A stretch of 64,000 nucleotides of DNA from Larus michahellis (lineage: Eukaryota; Chordata; Aves; Charadriiformes; Laridae): NCBI RefSeq assembly GCF_964199755.1, contig NC_133899.1:28685446-28749445 (forward strand). Reading direction: 5' to 3'. The notes under the pieces are model-generated. The model was not told the DNA's origin, ran no database searches, and saw only the letters and a list, made by a program, of their open reading frames with translations. The number at the start of each line of letters is the position of its first letter. Within the stretch, counting starts at the first letter, position 1. Positions 40,681 through 53,180 of the stretch are shown one piece after another. Made by a program: the position numbers and the translations under genes.

Positions 40681-41880
40681 TCCCCTAGGGAGCACAGAGG
40701 AGCAGGCATCCACCCAAATCTAATTCATGTCTAATGTAATTTTCTTAGCTGTTGTAAATGGAAAAATATATTCTTCATTTCTTGTACCAAATTACTTGCT
40801 AGTGGAGCTGTGTGTCAGTAAATACTGTGGCAGAAATTCAAAAGCAGCAGGGATGTGGTATATTAAGGCTGTAGATTGTGCATACTGTGGTTAATATACT
40901 GTGTACGTGCTTTGAAAACGAAAAAAAAAGCTGATGCAACAAGCATACTCTTACTACTACTAAGTGTTTGATAATTCTAATTTGATAACTCTAGAAGTTG
41001 CAGCCTGGGGTTCAGGACACTAATCCACGTGCCACTGAAGACAAGGAAGTTATGGCACTCAGTGAGGAGTAACATAACTATACATGACCACAGATCAGAT
41101 TCAACTAGCAAATAAATGGAGCCCCCCAGAGGGCAAATTGAGTCGGTCCTCCTCAGAGCAGAGGGTCTGCATTCAGGGACCCTCCTTGTGGTTTGGGACA
41201 CCCCCCATGGTAACTCCTGCAGGTTGAGAGCCTTTGCCTTACTAGTTGAGTGATTGCGCATTTCGGATCCTCATTTCTAAAGCTTAAGAATTATTAAGTC
41301 GGTTGTGTAGTATTGATTCCATTTTACATCTTGAACTTGTAGATTATTAATGTATGTCAGACTCTTAAACAGTTTTGGATAGAATAAAGTTTATTTTGAG
41401 TTTATCACACACCAAATTTAATTTCTTGTAAGTCTCCATGACAAAGACACCACACATATCTAGGAGGATATACAGAAAACTGCACTCCTCTGGAACAGCT
41501 GCTGCAGGATACTTTTAAGGTCCCTGAAATAACAATAGATATTCTGAATCCCATTGTTGGTCGATCTAGTCAAGGGAACGTATAGAATAAGTCAATTTAG
41601 CATACCCTAAACACCTCCTGTCTGGTCATCTGAATGGCTTTCCAGGATCCTTTGGCTTTATTGGTAAATCTCTTGACTAATATGAGAGCTTAGGCAGGAG
41701 GCATACATGTGGGCACCTGTTACTTTGTGTCTTCATCTAAAACTGAATCTCACCCTTAGGGAAATTCCATGTAAACTTTTTATTTTTTCCTGGCCAAAAG
41801 ATTTTATTATAAGTTTTACTTGATACAGCCACTCCAGAAGCGGAAAACTACAAAACTAATAAAGCACACGATCTACCCTC

Positions 41881-41934
41881 ATACATATATGTATGTACAC
41901 GTGTGTGTGTGTGTATGTATACACAGACATATAC
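41881..41934. repeat. Compound TA/TG/CA microsatellite
   Basis: Mixed ATAC, (GT)7 and ATACACA units upstream of the LRRC9 pseudogene exons. Confidence 0.85.
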
Positions 41935-42104
41935 TAGCTTATAGACAAAGTTATGGATTTCCAGGGTTTAATTTTCATTACAATTAGCATAATTTAAAAT
42001 TATTTTGTTTTAAATTGAAGATGCATTCTGAGGTGTGATATGAAGCACTCATGTAAATGTGATTTGGAAGCAGAAGAAAGCTACTTAATCTCTATATACT
42101 GAAC

Positions 42105-42151
42105 GTGACCAAAATTGCAACACATTTTACTGCAGAGGAAGTTTTAAAAGA
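42105..42151 (+). pseudogene. Possible LRRC9 first coding exon (doubtful)
   Basis: The frame starting with GTG at 42105 contains an AEEVLKD segment that loosely resembles the QEEIIKEL segment near the LRRC9 N-terminus. A GTAAAT donor follows at 42152. If real, the start codon is GTG where ATG is expected. Exit phase does not fit the next exon, so this is weak. Confidence 0.25.
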
Positions 42152-42261
42152 CACAACTGGTAAATCTCTAATTTACTGTAATGACAGTAAGACATTCTAC
42201 TGTATAATGTATTTTTTACAGCACGGACAGAAAGAGAATAATAGTTGCTTTTCATTTCCAG

Positions 42262-42478
42262 TACACATGTCATGGATTGTCTTATGAGAACATTGATCAA
42301 GGGGGACTAAAAACAACAGCACTGGAAGTGTTTTTCTCAGGTTTATCCCAGAATTGTAGACACGAAATATTTCCCAAATATAACTACTGTCATTCTCATT
42401 GGACAGAGTATTGAAAATATTTCACACCTAGGGTACTTCTTGCTCAAAGAGCTGTGGATTGCTGAATGCAGTTTAGTG
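42262..42478 (+). pseudogene. LRRC9: LRRC9 exon, N-terminal LRR, with +1 frameshift
   Basis: It follows a good acceptor (TTTTCATTTCCAG) and ends at a GTAAGT donor. The first frame reads ...CHGLSYENIDQGG...LEVFFSG. One base later the continuing homology is in the next frame: YPRIV...FPNITTVILIGQSIENI and LLKELWIAEC. These match LRRC9 segments GLSYE, LEMFFLGYPRIV, FPNLTSLTI and LKELWIAEC as I remember them. One extra T in the short T run at 42342-42344 accounts for the shift. Because strong similarity resumes on both sides, the exon identity is firm and the break is real in this sequence. Confidence 0.8.
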
Positions 42479-43100
42479 GTAAGTTAACTATGAGTTAGCT
42501 AACTAGCCAACTTTAGTCAATTCCCAGTCCCTTACAATGGTTATTGTATTCTTTCACAAACACTCCAGGAAGAAGGCACTATTTGAAGGAGTCAGGATCT
42601 GGCACTTCTTCACTTAAGTATCCAAAACTTCCATTTTAGATATGGATGAAATTGTGTCTGTTACGTATTACAGTTTTTGTAATTTAAAACCTATTTTGGG
42701 GTATTTTTCTCTATCATTAGAAACAATATTTTTTAAAACTGGAATAATTACATTGAAATCCTTTCCAGGAAATTGGATAGATTGAAGATATTTTAATGAA
42801 AATAATACTGTATTTAAAAGACATTTATCATGTACCATTGTAGCTGCTACCTTTTTTTCATTGTTGGCTTAATTGAAAAGCTTTCTAAATCAGTGTCATT
42901 CTGCGCAGAGGATGTGGTCTCATTATTTGGAACTACCTAACAATTTTCTGTGCAAGCTAATGGCATCTTGACAAGAGAGAGTGACATTTTGTTGGTCAGT
43001 GCTGCAAAGTAATACCCCTTCTTCTATTGCAAAAAATTGATGGTCTACAAAAATGTGTAAATTTGCAAAAGCTTTATCTTTATTGCAATTAAATTTCCAG

Positions 43101-43173
43101 GACTGAAAATTGGGAAGCCCTAACAAAGCTGAATATACTTTAGTTGAATAATAACGTGATCAAGAATATAGAG
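43101..43173 (+). pseudogene. LRRC9: LRRC9 LRR exon with in-frame TAG
   Basis: The acceptor AAATTTCCAG ends at 43100 and the donor GTGAGT begins at 43174. The frame reads TENWEALTKLNIL, stop, LNNNVIKNIE. It aligns to the LRRC9 repeat [24 protein letters not shown] (compared in pieces, from memory). The stop TAG at 43141-43143 stands where the family has Trp, consistent with one G-to-A change from TGG. The rest of the repeat is well kept. Confidence 0.8.
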
Positions 43174-44458
43174 GTGAGTCTGGTGTCTTTTCTTGTAATT
43201 TGTCTAATGTATTTGAATAGTATGGTATATAAATGTGTCTAGTAAGTAGGGCTAACTTTTAGAATTATTGAACAACAGAAAGGACAATCTTAAACTTCAA
43301 TTTATAAGAATGAAAGCTGAAACATTATTTGGAAGTGATTAGCTGTCAAGACTTTCTGCATATGCAGAGTTAAGTAAATAACTCATTTTCAAAGACCTCT
43401 AGGATTCTTGATGAGGAAAAGATTTTTTAGTTTTCTTAGAACTGCAGATTTTTGCCTGGACTTCAGTATTATGTAAAAGGCTTCCCATTTAATTTTTATT
43501 TTAGTGTTTGGTTTTTTTATTTTTTTATAACTTGGAGAGATTAAATCCTGTTCAGGAGAAGTTTTGTCCTGGCTTTTTCTTATGTTGTCATATATCAAAT
43601 TAGCTCCTATGAAAAACTGATTTCTCCCCTTCCTCCCAAAACTGGTACTCTTCATCCTAACCTTTGAGTTGGTGGCTAGTCCAGAACCAGCGAGAACTCC
43701 GTGATTAGCAGTTTGGCACGTAAAGGGAGAATAAATGTGTAAATGACCATTTCTAGCAAAAGACCATGTAGCTTTCTGAATTACCCAAGTCATTGCACCC
43801 CAACAGGGAGACAGAGGTGCTGCAGCACAGTCCACCTTCCCTTGAGAGAGTACATGAAAAAAAGGCAGATGGAGATAATGATACCAAGATAAAAGTAGTT
43901 AGAGCAGAAGGAGATGCTGATAGGGATGAATAAGACCAATTCATTTCAAAGCCATAAGTGAGAGAAGAGAGAAATTGAAGCTGGGCATGATGATAGGGAA
44001 GGAAAAGGAAGACTGAGAAATTACAGCTGACAAAGTACAAGTGTAACGGCAGTAGAGTGTTTCCAGAAATTACTATTTATTAGCAAGGACACTACAAACA
44101 CTAGTGGCATCTCACTGCAAAGAAGTGCAGTGTCATCATGGAGAGAAATGATTGACATCAGTGATGTAGTTCTTATGACATCCTGAGGCCAAGACACAGT
44201 CTGCAGCCAAAAGCTAATGAGAACTCATGACATAGGGTTAGGTTTCTCATGCACAGCTGTGGAACTAAGGCTGGGGAACTAAGTTTATTTTCATTGCAGT
44301 ATCATTTACAAAGGCTTTGCAAGCCAATTCCCTTTAGGCAAAATGCATTCTCTCTTTCCATGTCAAAATAAAGCTGTAGTTCATAACAGAGGCTAACATT
44401 GTTTAGACTCCAGTCGAGTTTGTTTTTACATTTGAATGATTTGCCTCTTAGCCTACAG

Positions 44459-44586
44459 GCTCTTCAGCATTTGCAGTGCTATATTAGATTAAAACTGTAT
44501 TGTTTAAAACATTCACTACACTTTCGTATTCTGCAAAATTTGCAAGAGGTCAACCTCACTGGAAACTTAATAGAAAAAATAGGAAG
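44459..44586 (+). pseudogene. LRRC9: LRRC9 LRR exon with extra internal ~60 bases
   Basis: The acceptor GCCTACAG ends at 44458 and the donor GTGGTA begins at 44587. The frame is open through all 42 codons. It begins ALQHLQ and ends NLQEVNLTGNLIEKIGR, which together match a single LRRC9 repeat (GLQTLK + NLKDLNLAGNLINSIGR). The roughly 20 codons between these halves have no counterpart in the remembered protein. The two flanks look alike (CTTCAGCATTTGCAG and CTGCAAAATTTGCAA), suggesting an internal duplication or insertion. The exon itself carries no stop. Confidence 0.65.
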
Positions 44587-46530
44587 GTGGTATCAGTCTG
44601 GCATTCCAAGCATGAGCATTCTGATTACTACCAAGGATTTATGTACATGGTTTAATCTTTCTCTCATTCTAATAAAAATTTCCTACCAACTTGCATGGTT
44701 CAGAGTCATATCCTATATACACAGCCCTGATCCTCCCAAAGTCTGTGTCAAAACTCCCTAGAGCTCATCTTTGTTTACCCCAAATTCCTTTCCATTGCTG
44801 TAGCCATGTCAAAGAAGACAGAAAATAGGTATCAGTGGGATTTGTCCACATATTTATTTTTCTTTTTCACTGCTTTTAGTGTAAAGGGCTTTTAGTTTAA
44901 ATCTAAATCAAGCCTGTTTGGTTGTAAATGGAAATGTAAATTATGCCTGCACTTCTGAACAGATACTAGAGAATCTATTAATTTTTCTTGTTTATCTTTA
45001 TCTGTAATAAAGAGATCTTCCAAATGCTATCCCTGCATTTTGGGTGGAAATGGAAAATAATATATTACATGTATGATGTCATTGTTTGTGTTAATTATTC
45101 TTCAGAATAATCAGCAGCCAAGTTTCTAGGACACTTAATGTGTTGCAGGGGATCCATTTCCAGTTTCAGTTCTGCCAGGTTCATAATTATTTGCATCTGG
45201 CGTCTCAAGCCTTAGGTAAGTGCTTTGACCAATGGGCTCTTAAATGGAACTGCACCAAGAAGGAAGCCTTAGAGATCCAGTCCAGAACAGTGGACTAGAT
45301 AAGATACCTAATATAGTAAACCGAGTTTCAAGTTCCTTCTTTTATTCTTCCAACACAGGTGTTTGCAGAGGACCTTCCTGCTGAGTTCCCAGATTATTAT
45401 GGTTGTTGTCTATTCTAGCTGATACTGTAAACTTTTCTGAAAGGTCTGTGTTTTGTAGATTAGAAAGCTCTTTCTCACCCAGCTCACAAATTACTGGGTT
45501 TTGGTGTTGTGTTTTTTTCTGATTTCCAAGTGACTAGTATGTTCCCCTTCCTTTAAGAAAGTATAAGCAACATAATGGATCAGTCAGACCATAGTTGCAT
45601 CAGTGCAACTGCAGTTATTCTAACATGAAAAGACCTGTGTCACAGATTTCTGTACAGCAGTTTGTAAGCATTCCACTTTGAGTGAACTCTTTGCACATAT
45701 GTCTATACAAATATAATTGAAAAAATATTGCTGATTACGTAAGTAGGAACCGTTAAAAGTACTTCAATCAAGAGTCAACAGATTCTTTTGATCAAGGGTG
45801 CACAGACCAAGGATTCTGCCAGTGCAGGTTCATGTCTTTATAGTCATATCTTCCTCCTTCGCTTTCCATATGTAGATCAGGTACTATCTAGGAAACAGAC
45901 ATGCACTTCAGTCACCTCATCTCTTTGTCAGAAGTGCCTATAGTTAGTGCATATATGAATATTTTAAATAATATTCACATTAGGGTGTGTAGCAGAGTGA
46001 GCTAAGTTGTTTTCTTTAAGAAGAGCTTTATGGAAATTTTATAGTTGGAAGCCAAATCCTTGTTTGTTATTCAAAAGGAATGGGGATTTTATTCTTTTGC
46101 TTTACCTGATCTCACCTGTATAGCAGCTTGATCGATCCTGAAGATTTACCTCTTAAAAAAGAATGCTTTGCTTCCACAAAGCAGACAGTAATTATTATGC
46201 CACAGAGTGATGACACATGTGGGGATAAATAAACCCTGCCCTTAGGTGTCTGAAGAAAAGCTGCACTTCCATTTTAACTGTACCCTCTAATTCTTTTTTC
46301 ATTGCTGAGACTTGCATCATAATGAAGTCACATTGAGGGATCAGTCCTGCCTGGGTGAAACAATGGTCTAATAGATATGAATAGGACTGGGATATGAGCC
46401 AGTATACAACAAAAGAGTATGTGCAGTTGCTCAGAGCAGAGCTGTCCCTTTGGCCAAGTAATTCAGCTTTTTCTATTGACAATCAAGAGTTTGAATATAT
46501 TAAAATAATTTTCTGTTTCGCTCTTTTCAG

Positions 46531-46847
46531 GTATACTTTTTAGTAGGCATCTAGAGGGCTTATCTTTTGAGGAAACATAAGATAATTTTCCTGCCATACT
46601 TTAACATAACCTCTTGCTTCTGAATCCTAATGGGGTCTTTTTATCAGCTGGAACATGAATTGGCCAAGCTGCAAATGTTGGGTAAAAAAATCAAGTAATA
46701 AATCTCTAAGGAGTAGGAATCCGGAAACTGAAAATTCAGTTCATGATAATGAAGATACAGAAAAGACCTGTCTTGAAAAGGCACTCTTACAAAAAAAATA
46801 AATGCAGTGGAGGAAAGAATAACATTCCAGAACAGAAAACTGAATGA
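46531..46847 (+). pseudogene. LRRC9: LRRC9 linker exon with stop and two A-run frameshifts
   Basis: The acceptor CGCTCTTTTCAG ends at 46530 and the donor GTATGT begins at 46848. The start reads ILFSRHLEGLSFEET and then TAA at 46578-46580. Later pieces are recognisable: LEHELAKL (family LERELAEL), SNKSLRSRNPETENS, and INAVEERITFQNRKLNE (family LNALNERVTFWNKKLDE). These pieces lie in different frames. The shifts sit at an A7 run (46684-46690, one base too many) and an A8 run (46791-46798, one base too few). This exon belongs to the helical linker after the first LRR block. Its middle (about 46581-46640) is too decayed to align. Confidence 0.65.
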
Positions 46848-48162
46848 GTATGTTTAGAGAATTGTACAAGAACAGTATTCTGATATTTTCAGACATTAAT
46901 AATTGAGTGTGGTAGCTGGTGGTTAGAGATTCATGACAGGACTTGAAGCCTTTCTCAAATTTGTGTTTTTAAGGTCCAAACTAGGAGTACTGCAAATATC
47001 ATTTAAGTGGTAGCTGTTATGTGATCTGAATTATTGGATCCAGGCCATTTTCTAGTCAGCAGATGCTGCCATTCCCATTACTGGTAATCTCAGTAAATAG
47101 GAAAAGGATTGAACAAAAATAGCTAGGATGAGTAGTTATATTGGACCAGTGCTTGGAAAAGTTTTCTAGGCCTTTAAACAGTGGAGATCCAGCAAAGTGC
47201 TGTGGTTTTTTTGTTTCTGTTTGTTGGGGGTCTTCCCCCCTGTAATTTCAATGTGATTTTAATGGCTTCTTGTCATTCTTGATGCTGGCTGAGGACTTCA
47301 TTAGACAAATTCACTCTGAAGTCAATGGCCAGCACAAAGTCTAGACACAGAGAATCCTTCATGATAGGGCATGTGGAGGATATTGGTGATACCTAATGTT
47401 GGATGCTAGCGTGGATCTGAAGCTCATTCTACAGAATTTTTATGAAGGGAGAATTGGATGGCTCTCTTCTGATGAGCAGAAAGCTGTCCATTCTCTCTCT
47501 GATGTTCTGCAGGACAGCTAAGGCATATCACTCATCTGGCCAGTTCTTGCTTTGGTTTTGTATCTAAGACCAGTGAACACTCTTCCAATCTACAAGTGTA
47601 GTACAAAGAGTCTGTAGTGCATCAGGCGAAAAAGAATCAAATTGTTTAGAATTTGCATTTGAGTGGAAATAATATACTGCAGTACTGTTTTACAGCTTGT
47701 TAATAAAGAGAGGGAAAGACTGTCAATCATCTCAAGGGAGGAACAAGTGATGGAGGTGTGGGAGAATTTAAACATAACTGTGAAATTTGTTGCTGTTACT
47801 TGCTGCTGATTTCATGACAGTGCCTCACATTGCACCCAAGTCCAACAGAGTTTTATTAGTTCTGCAACTTAGACTGATAACATTATGAATAATAAAAAGC
47901 AAACTAAGAACTTCTCTTACTTGAGGAGGTGAGTTCCTTAAGTTAATGATTACAGAGCAACACTGAGGGTGAAGTGGATGAAGCTTGGTGTTATGGATCA
48001 GTATAGGACCAGTATATCCACATATTAGGATCAGTGTATCCACAGTTGTAGTCTTTCAGATTTAAAAAAAAATATATGTCTTTCTGTTATCATTCATCTT
48101 TCTGAATTTGTTGTTTAAAAAAAATCAAAATTATGTTAATTTTTCCTGTTATGTTGTTCCAG

Positions 48163-48289
48163 GCATAATTTTAAAATGTTTCCAAGTGGAAATGAAGAAA
48201 AGTTTTAATTTGGTAGTACAATTCTTGTTGATGCAATTGAAAACAGTGGGAAACATTCACTTTGAAGAAGGTTTATCAAATAATCCATG
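48163..48289 (+). pseudogene. LRRC9: LRRC9 linker exon, open frame kept
   Basis: The acceptor GTTATGTTGTTCCAG ends at 48162 and the donor GTAAAC begins at 48290. The frame contains VEMKKSFNLVVQFLLMQLKT and VGNIHFEEG, matching LRRC9 [20 protein letters not shown] and NFHFEEG. No stop or frameshift is seen inside the aligned part. Entry phase does not fit the preceding exon by one base, possibly another small indel at its start. Confidence 0.75.
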
Positions 48290-49202
48290 GTAAACTTTTA
48301 AAGATACTTTGAACTTATGATTCCAACTTAATAATTTTTAACAAAACAAATTTATTACAAGGACCTGGAGTATTTTGAAGCACCAGTGATCCACAGACTC
48401 TGTTTGCAGAGAGCTAACAAGAAAGGAAACACCCTCTCCCTTCTCCTTCTTTTGGTGGTGTACTAGGCTGAAGCTTTGAGCCCACAAAGACTGATTATTT
48501 TTTTTGTTGCCTGTATTTTTTTTACCTATTTATGAAGATCTTGATTTTAAAAAAAGAAGATAAAAGAATAAGCAAGGTACCCAATTGCTTTTTAACAGTG
48601 ATAATGATTATTCTAAGTTCCTACACAGCTTTACTTGTAAAGAAGCATTAGAAGTTGCTTACATCATCTTTGTACGAATAACCTTGATGCTCAGTTGAGG
48701 GAAGATTCAAATTTAGACTGTCAGTATTTCAAGAACCGTTTTCTGCTTGAATACTCCAAGCTTGTCCACCTCAGTTATGCCTCCTTTTTGTGTTCAGGGA
48801 TGTTTGTTAGAGCTGCAGGTAGTTTTGTACGTACAGGTTCCATTTGAGGTTGTTTATAAATATCATTCTGCTTACTTTTAACGCCACTTTCTCAAGCCAA
48901 GGATCTTTTTGTTTTGGCAAGAAGAAATTAATAAATGACTCTTGTAGGGATGAAAGCCAAAACAAAGGTTTTAGGAGGAGTAATCTTAGCACTGAATCTT
49001 TTTGAGAAAGAGCAATATTTTTATTAGTTATTTAGTTTTAATAGTTTTATTAGTTTTATTGTCTTCCTAGTCAGACAGAGAGAAAATTGCCACATATTTT
49101 TAAAGTGATTTGACTTGTGTACCACAGGGAACAGGTGAGCTTCTGCTCCCAGGTTCCTGGCTGGCCAGCGGACTGCCTCCTCTTTCTCAAGTTTGACTGT
49201 AG

Positions 49203-49305
49203 AAACTGTTGTAGGTTCTTGCAAGCTGTGCTCGCTTTATGCGAATATAGTGGAACTGCTCATTTGTATAGGGAAGAAGGATTTAAACAGATTTTAAATA
49301 TGACA
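49203..49305 (+). pseudogene. Candidate LRRC9 exon (doubtful)
   Basis: Preceded by a TTTCTCAAGTTTGACTGTAG acceptor. A plus-strand frame reads NCCRFLQAVLALCEYSG and GFKQILNMTV. Loose similarity to the next LRRC9 segment (NFCYELILSRFC...GVKVKRIIKV) and its position are the only support. Joined to the previous exon's TG, its first base would give TGA where the family has Trp. Confidence 0.3.
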
Positions 49306-52300
49306 GTGCAAATAGAGAAAATGAACACAATAAATCACATATGATTAGATATTGACATTTGATGCTTAACTTTCAATGCAACGTTTGAATAAAATAAGGT
49401 AAATTTATTTGTCTCCACCTGAGAGAACAAAGTTATAATGAAATGAAACAGGCTAGAGGTATTGCTTCTGATTCTTTCTTCTGAATAAGAAACAGAAGAA
49501 AATCATGTAGATAGCACTAAAAAACTCAGTGCAAGAAGAAAATATTATTAACTTAGTGCTCTCCTCTGTGCACTTTTGCACACAGGTTTAGTTCTTGTTG
49601 CATAATTCCATCATGATTCTGTACCCAGGACTTCAGAGCATACAGTATCATGGAAGTGAAAATAAATTCCATCTTTAGAGTACACAATAAAATTCCGAGG
49701 CTGAAATTTAAGAAGAAGATTCAAATATTTCTGTAAAAAGAAGTTTTCAGTGTAGCAGAGTAAGTGCCTAAGTTTTAAGAGCTATTTAGTGTAGCATTGG
49801 CCTGTGAACAAAGTTAACTTTGTGATTATAAGAACAGGAACATTTTGCAAAGCATCAAATAATTTAGGATTATTAAGAAGTTTTACCCAGATAGAGGTGG
49901 CTTGAAGTTTCCCAAAGTTCCCTATGCTTGGTGTTTCTATGACTCGCTTTTGGACTTCAGAGATCCATAGCTTGGTAGAAAATACTAGGCGTGAGAACTG
50001 GTTCAGATTTTTGTTGTTAGAATCTGGATCTTACCTCATCTGTTCCTAATATGGTTGTGCAAACAGAATAAATATTGTTATGAATGGACACATTTCTGAA
50101 AGTGGAAACCAGCAGTAGATGAACAATGCAGAAACAAGACAAAGCCCACCTAGATGTATATGCATCTGTATCACAGGAGAGTATGTGCATGTGTCAGGAT
50201 AGTCACAAGATGGATTTGTATCCATGCATGTAAGTACGAAGTTTTTTTGGGTAAGTCTCAGTTTTGAAATTTGTGTGATTGAACTAATTTATTTCATTGT
50301 ATTCCAAGAATCATGTTGAGATTTGGGATGCAGCCATGATCTCTGTCATAAGCAGTGGGAAACATCTGCCCAAAGCACCTTGTAGAACTGTGTTAACCAG
50401 TGGAGCAGCGGTCTTAGGACACTCAGTTGCCCACTTGTAGCTATGAGACAGAACCTCCTGTTGAATCCATTTTTTTCTCTCCATACTGAGCAGCTCACTG
50501 ACTTGATACGTGTGACTGCATTGTTATGATTTTGGTACCATTATTACACTGCTTTTCATCTTTTTATGTGCATTTACTATGTTTATATGTATGTGAAAGT
50601 TTATTTTATACATGTAAATGTATGTGTAATTTCTGTGTGTAGAAATCAGACCTGAGAGCTTGAAGGGAGCCGGAAGACCTTTTCAACTTGAAAGAAAATC
50701 TTATCTCCCTGAGGGGACAGCAGCTGCCCTCTGACCTCAGGACATTTTAGATGCTAAGATATAAAAAAATTGCCTGGGATTCAAAGTGTGCCCATTCGGA
50801 GATGCAGTATTTCAGTTAATGGCATAACATAGCTCAGCATGTTTTGAAGGGGGATGTGGGATTAGCTGTTTTTTTGTTTGCTTGGGAGTTTGGGGGGTGG
50901 GGAGGGTGGGTATGAATTGACCCAGAAACAGCATAGCTACAAGAAACGTTCAGAGGTGGGCAGAGATGATCTTATGGATTGTACCACTTTCAAATTTTTT
51001 CTGATATGCCTTCAGTTTATTTCCCCCATAGCTGAAATACCACAGCTTCTAGTGCGTTCCAATAAAACATGAAACAGATTTGTTCACCCTTTGCTGTTCT
51101 TCACATAAATTCAGAAACACAAAATGACCCTCGCACTTACAGCTTTACCTGAAATTATTTGAGGTAGGAATCTGTAGCAGACAATTCAACTACCCATTTC
51201 CAGCAAGTTTTTTTGGTCCATGGGGAGGTCAGATTAGTACAGCTAATGATTTTTGGAGCTCTTTTCATATTACCTGGAGAGAACAAAACTTTTCAGGAAG
51301 CTCCTCAGGTGCACTCTGTGTCATGCTGGTAGGATATTCTCCAGGTTGCATGAAAAACTGTCTCATCATATTAGCTCCTAGTATGGATTAGTCAGATCAG
51401 CTCCATTCATATGTATTAGAGCCCATTCCAGTTGGTGATAGGCAATTTATGCATCTTCCCTGAGAAGCAACTATCAGCCCAATGCTGTTCTTAAATTGAA
51501 ACTTCATGGCCTGATGCTCATTTTGGCAGAGAAGTCCAGCAATAATTAATCAAATCTTCACGTTAACCTGCTGGCAGTCAAACTACAGTGTTGTAAATCA
51601 CCAGAAATGACACTCTTATAAAAAACATTTCAAGAAAATAAGTTATCCACAGTTTTGTAGTATTTGTATGGGGTTCTGGATCTGCTATCAACATACATTG
51701 TACCATTTTCTTTCCTCTCACGCTTTTGCTACCTTCCTGCTAAGGATCTTCAGAAAAGATGAGACTTGTGGTTCCAGAGGCAAATAAATAGATTTGATTA
51801 TTTTTTTTTATGTAATACAGGACATGGGGACGACTCTTACTGATCATGAAGAGGCAGGAAAAAAAATATCTTGCAAGTGATCTCATGATTACTGTGAACA
51901 TCAGTATTATGAAATTTGTGTTAATTATTCTGTGTTAAACTTAGTAAATATTGTGCAATGTATAAACTTTACATGGTCAGAATGTTTATTCTTGTCTTTT
52001 GCCTGCTTTTGCAACAGCATAATGAAAACCTGGAGTCTTTCCCTATTTTTTCTCTTTGTAGTCTCTTAATATGAAAAGATGGAATCTCTCTCTTATGTAT
52101 GCAACCCTGGATAGTCAGTAAGGAAAAGCAGCTGCTACAAATGCTGGAGGATGGTTTCCAAGGTCTGGAAGTGCATACAGTATGCTGCATTGTGGATAGA
52201 TGAATGCTGTTGTTTAGTAAAGGATAGCACAGAAGAGAACAGGCAGAAAAGTGCTGCTCCCTTTTTCTCCTTCCTTTCATCATTTTTCTATTCATCTTTC

Positions 52301-53035
52301 TTCTGTTTTCTTCCTCTATTCTCATTATATTACTTGATGTTATCTTTGCTTCATTCTTCACATCTTTAGACCACGTGTGGCAAAGGCATGACTAGTGTTT
52401 TCCAGTTTTTCTCATTATCTTCTTTCCTTGCCTTGCCCTTTCTCTTTTTGTTGCAAATTGTCTCTTCTCACTCACTGCTTCTCATCAGTGCCCCCTATTA
52501 GAGTTTGCGGGGGCTGATACAGGACTAGTTTAGAAGTCTTCACAGTAACACCCGCAGCATCTGTATTTGCTGCCTGTGTAACAGATTGGCTCAATAGTTT
52601 CTTCAGCCATTTATGTTATACTTCTATACATTTCTTTTGTATTTGTTTGAACACGACATTATTTTTCTATTATTTTGTTCTCCTACCAGTGCTAGCACAT
52701 AGCATAGCATGGATTTTAATTTTTTTCAGTCTCAGTTCTAGTAATATAGCATCCCAGTGCGTGGCTTGCAAGCCTCATCCTAACTCAAAATCACTGCTTC
52801 CTTTGTCCTTAATCCTAAATTTAATACTAGTCCGTTTATCTCTGGTATCTTCAGATACCTAGCCCTAAATGTAGGGTCCCTCTAGCACGGATCCTAATTG
52901 TCAGACCAGTCATAACCCTAGAAACTGTCAGTCCTGTTCCAGTGACCCCTTCCATCTCCAGACTGTAAAAGAGCCAGACAGATGGAATATATTATTTCAT
53001 GCTGAGTCAGAAATTATGAATAGAAGAAGTATTTT

Positions 53036-53180
53036 CACAGACTCACAGAATGGTTGTGGCTGGAAGAGGCCTGTGGAGGTCACCTTGCCCAACCTACCTG
53101 ATCAAGCAGGGTCACTTACAGGAGGCTGCACAGGACCATGTCCAGACAGCCTTTGAATGTCTCCAAGGATGGAGATATAT
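53036..53180 (-). mobile_element. CR1 LINE 3' fragment
   Basis: On the plus strand CACAGAATGGTTGTGGCTGG begins a stretch typical of the reverse complement of avian CR1 3' ends, followed by 'gcccaacctacctgatcaag' and 'tctccaaggatggag'. It is less diverged than the other CR1 relics here. It is 5'-truncated, as is usual for CR1. Confidence 0.85.

Noticed and set aside
43389-43835. 148-codon minus-strand frame opposite the LRRC9 intron
   Set aside because: K- and I-rich tail typical of translated AT-rich intron; no recognisable domain.
44399-44761. 120-codon plus-strand open frame as a gene of its own
   Set aside because: Only 44459-44586 has LRR character, and it is bounded by splice sites. 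The rest is intron read through.
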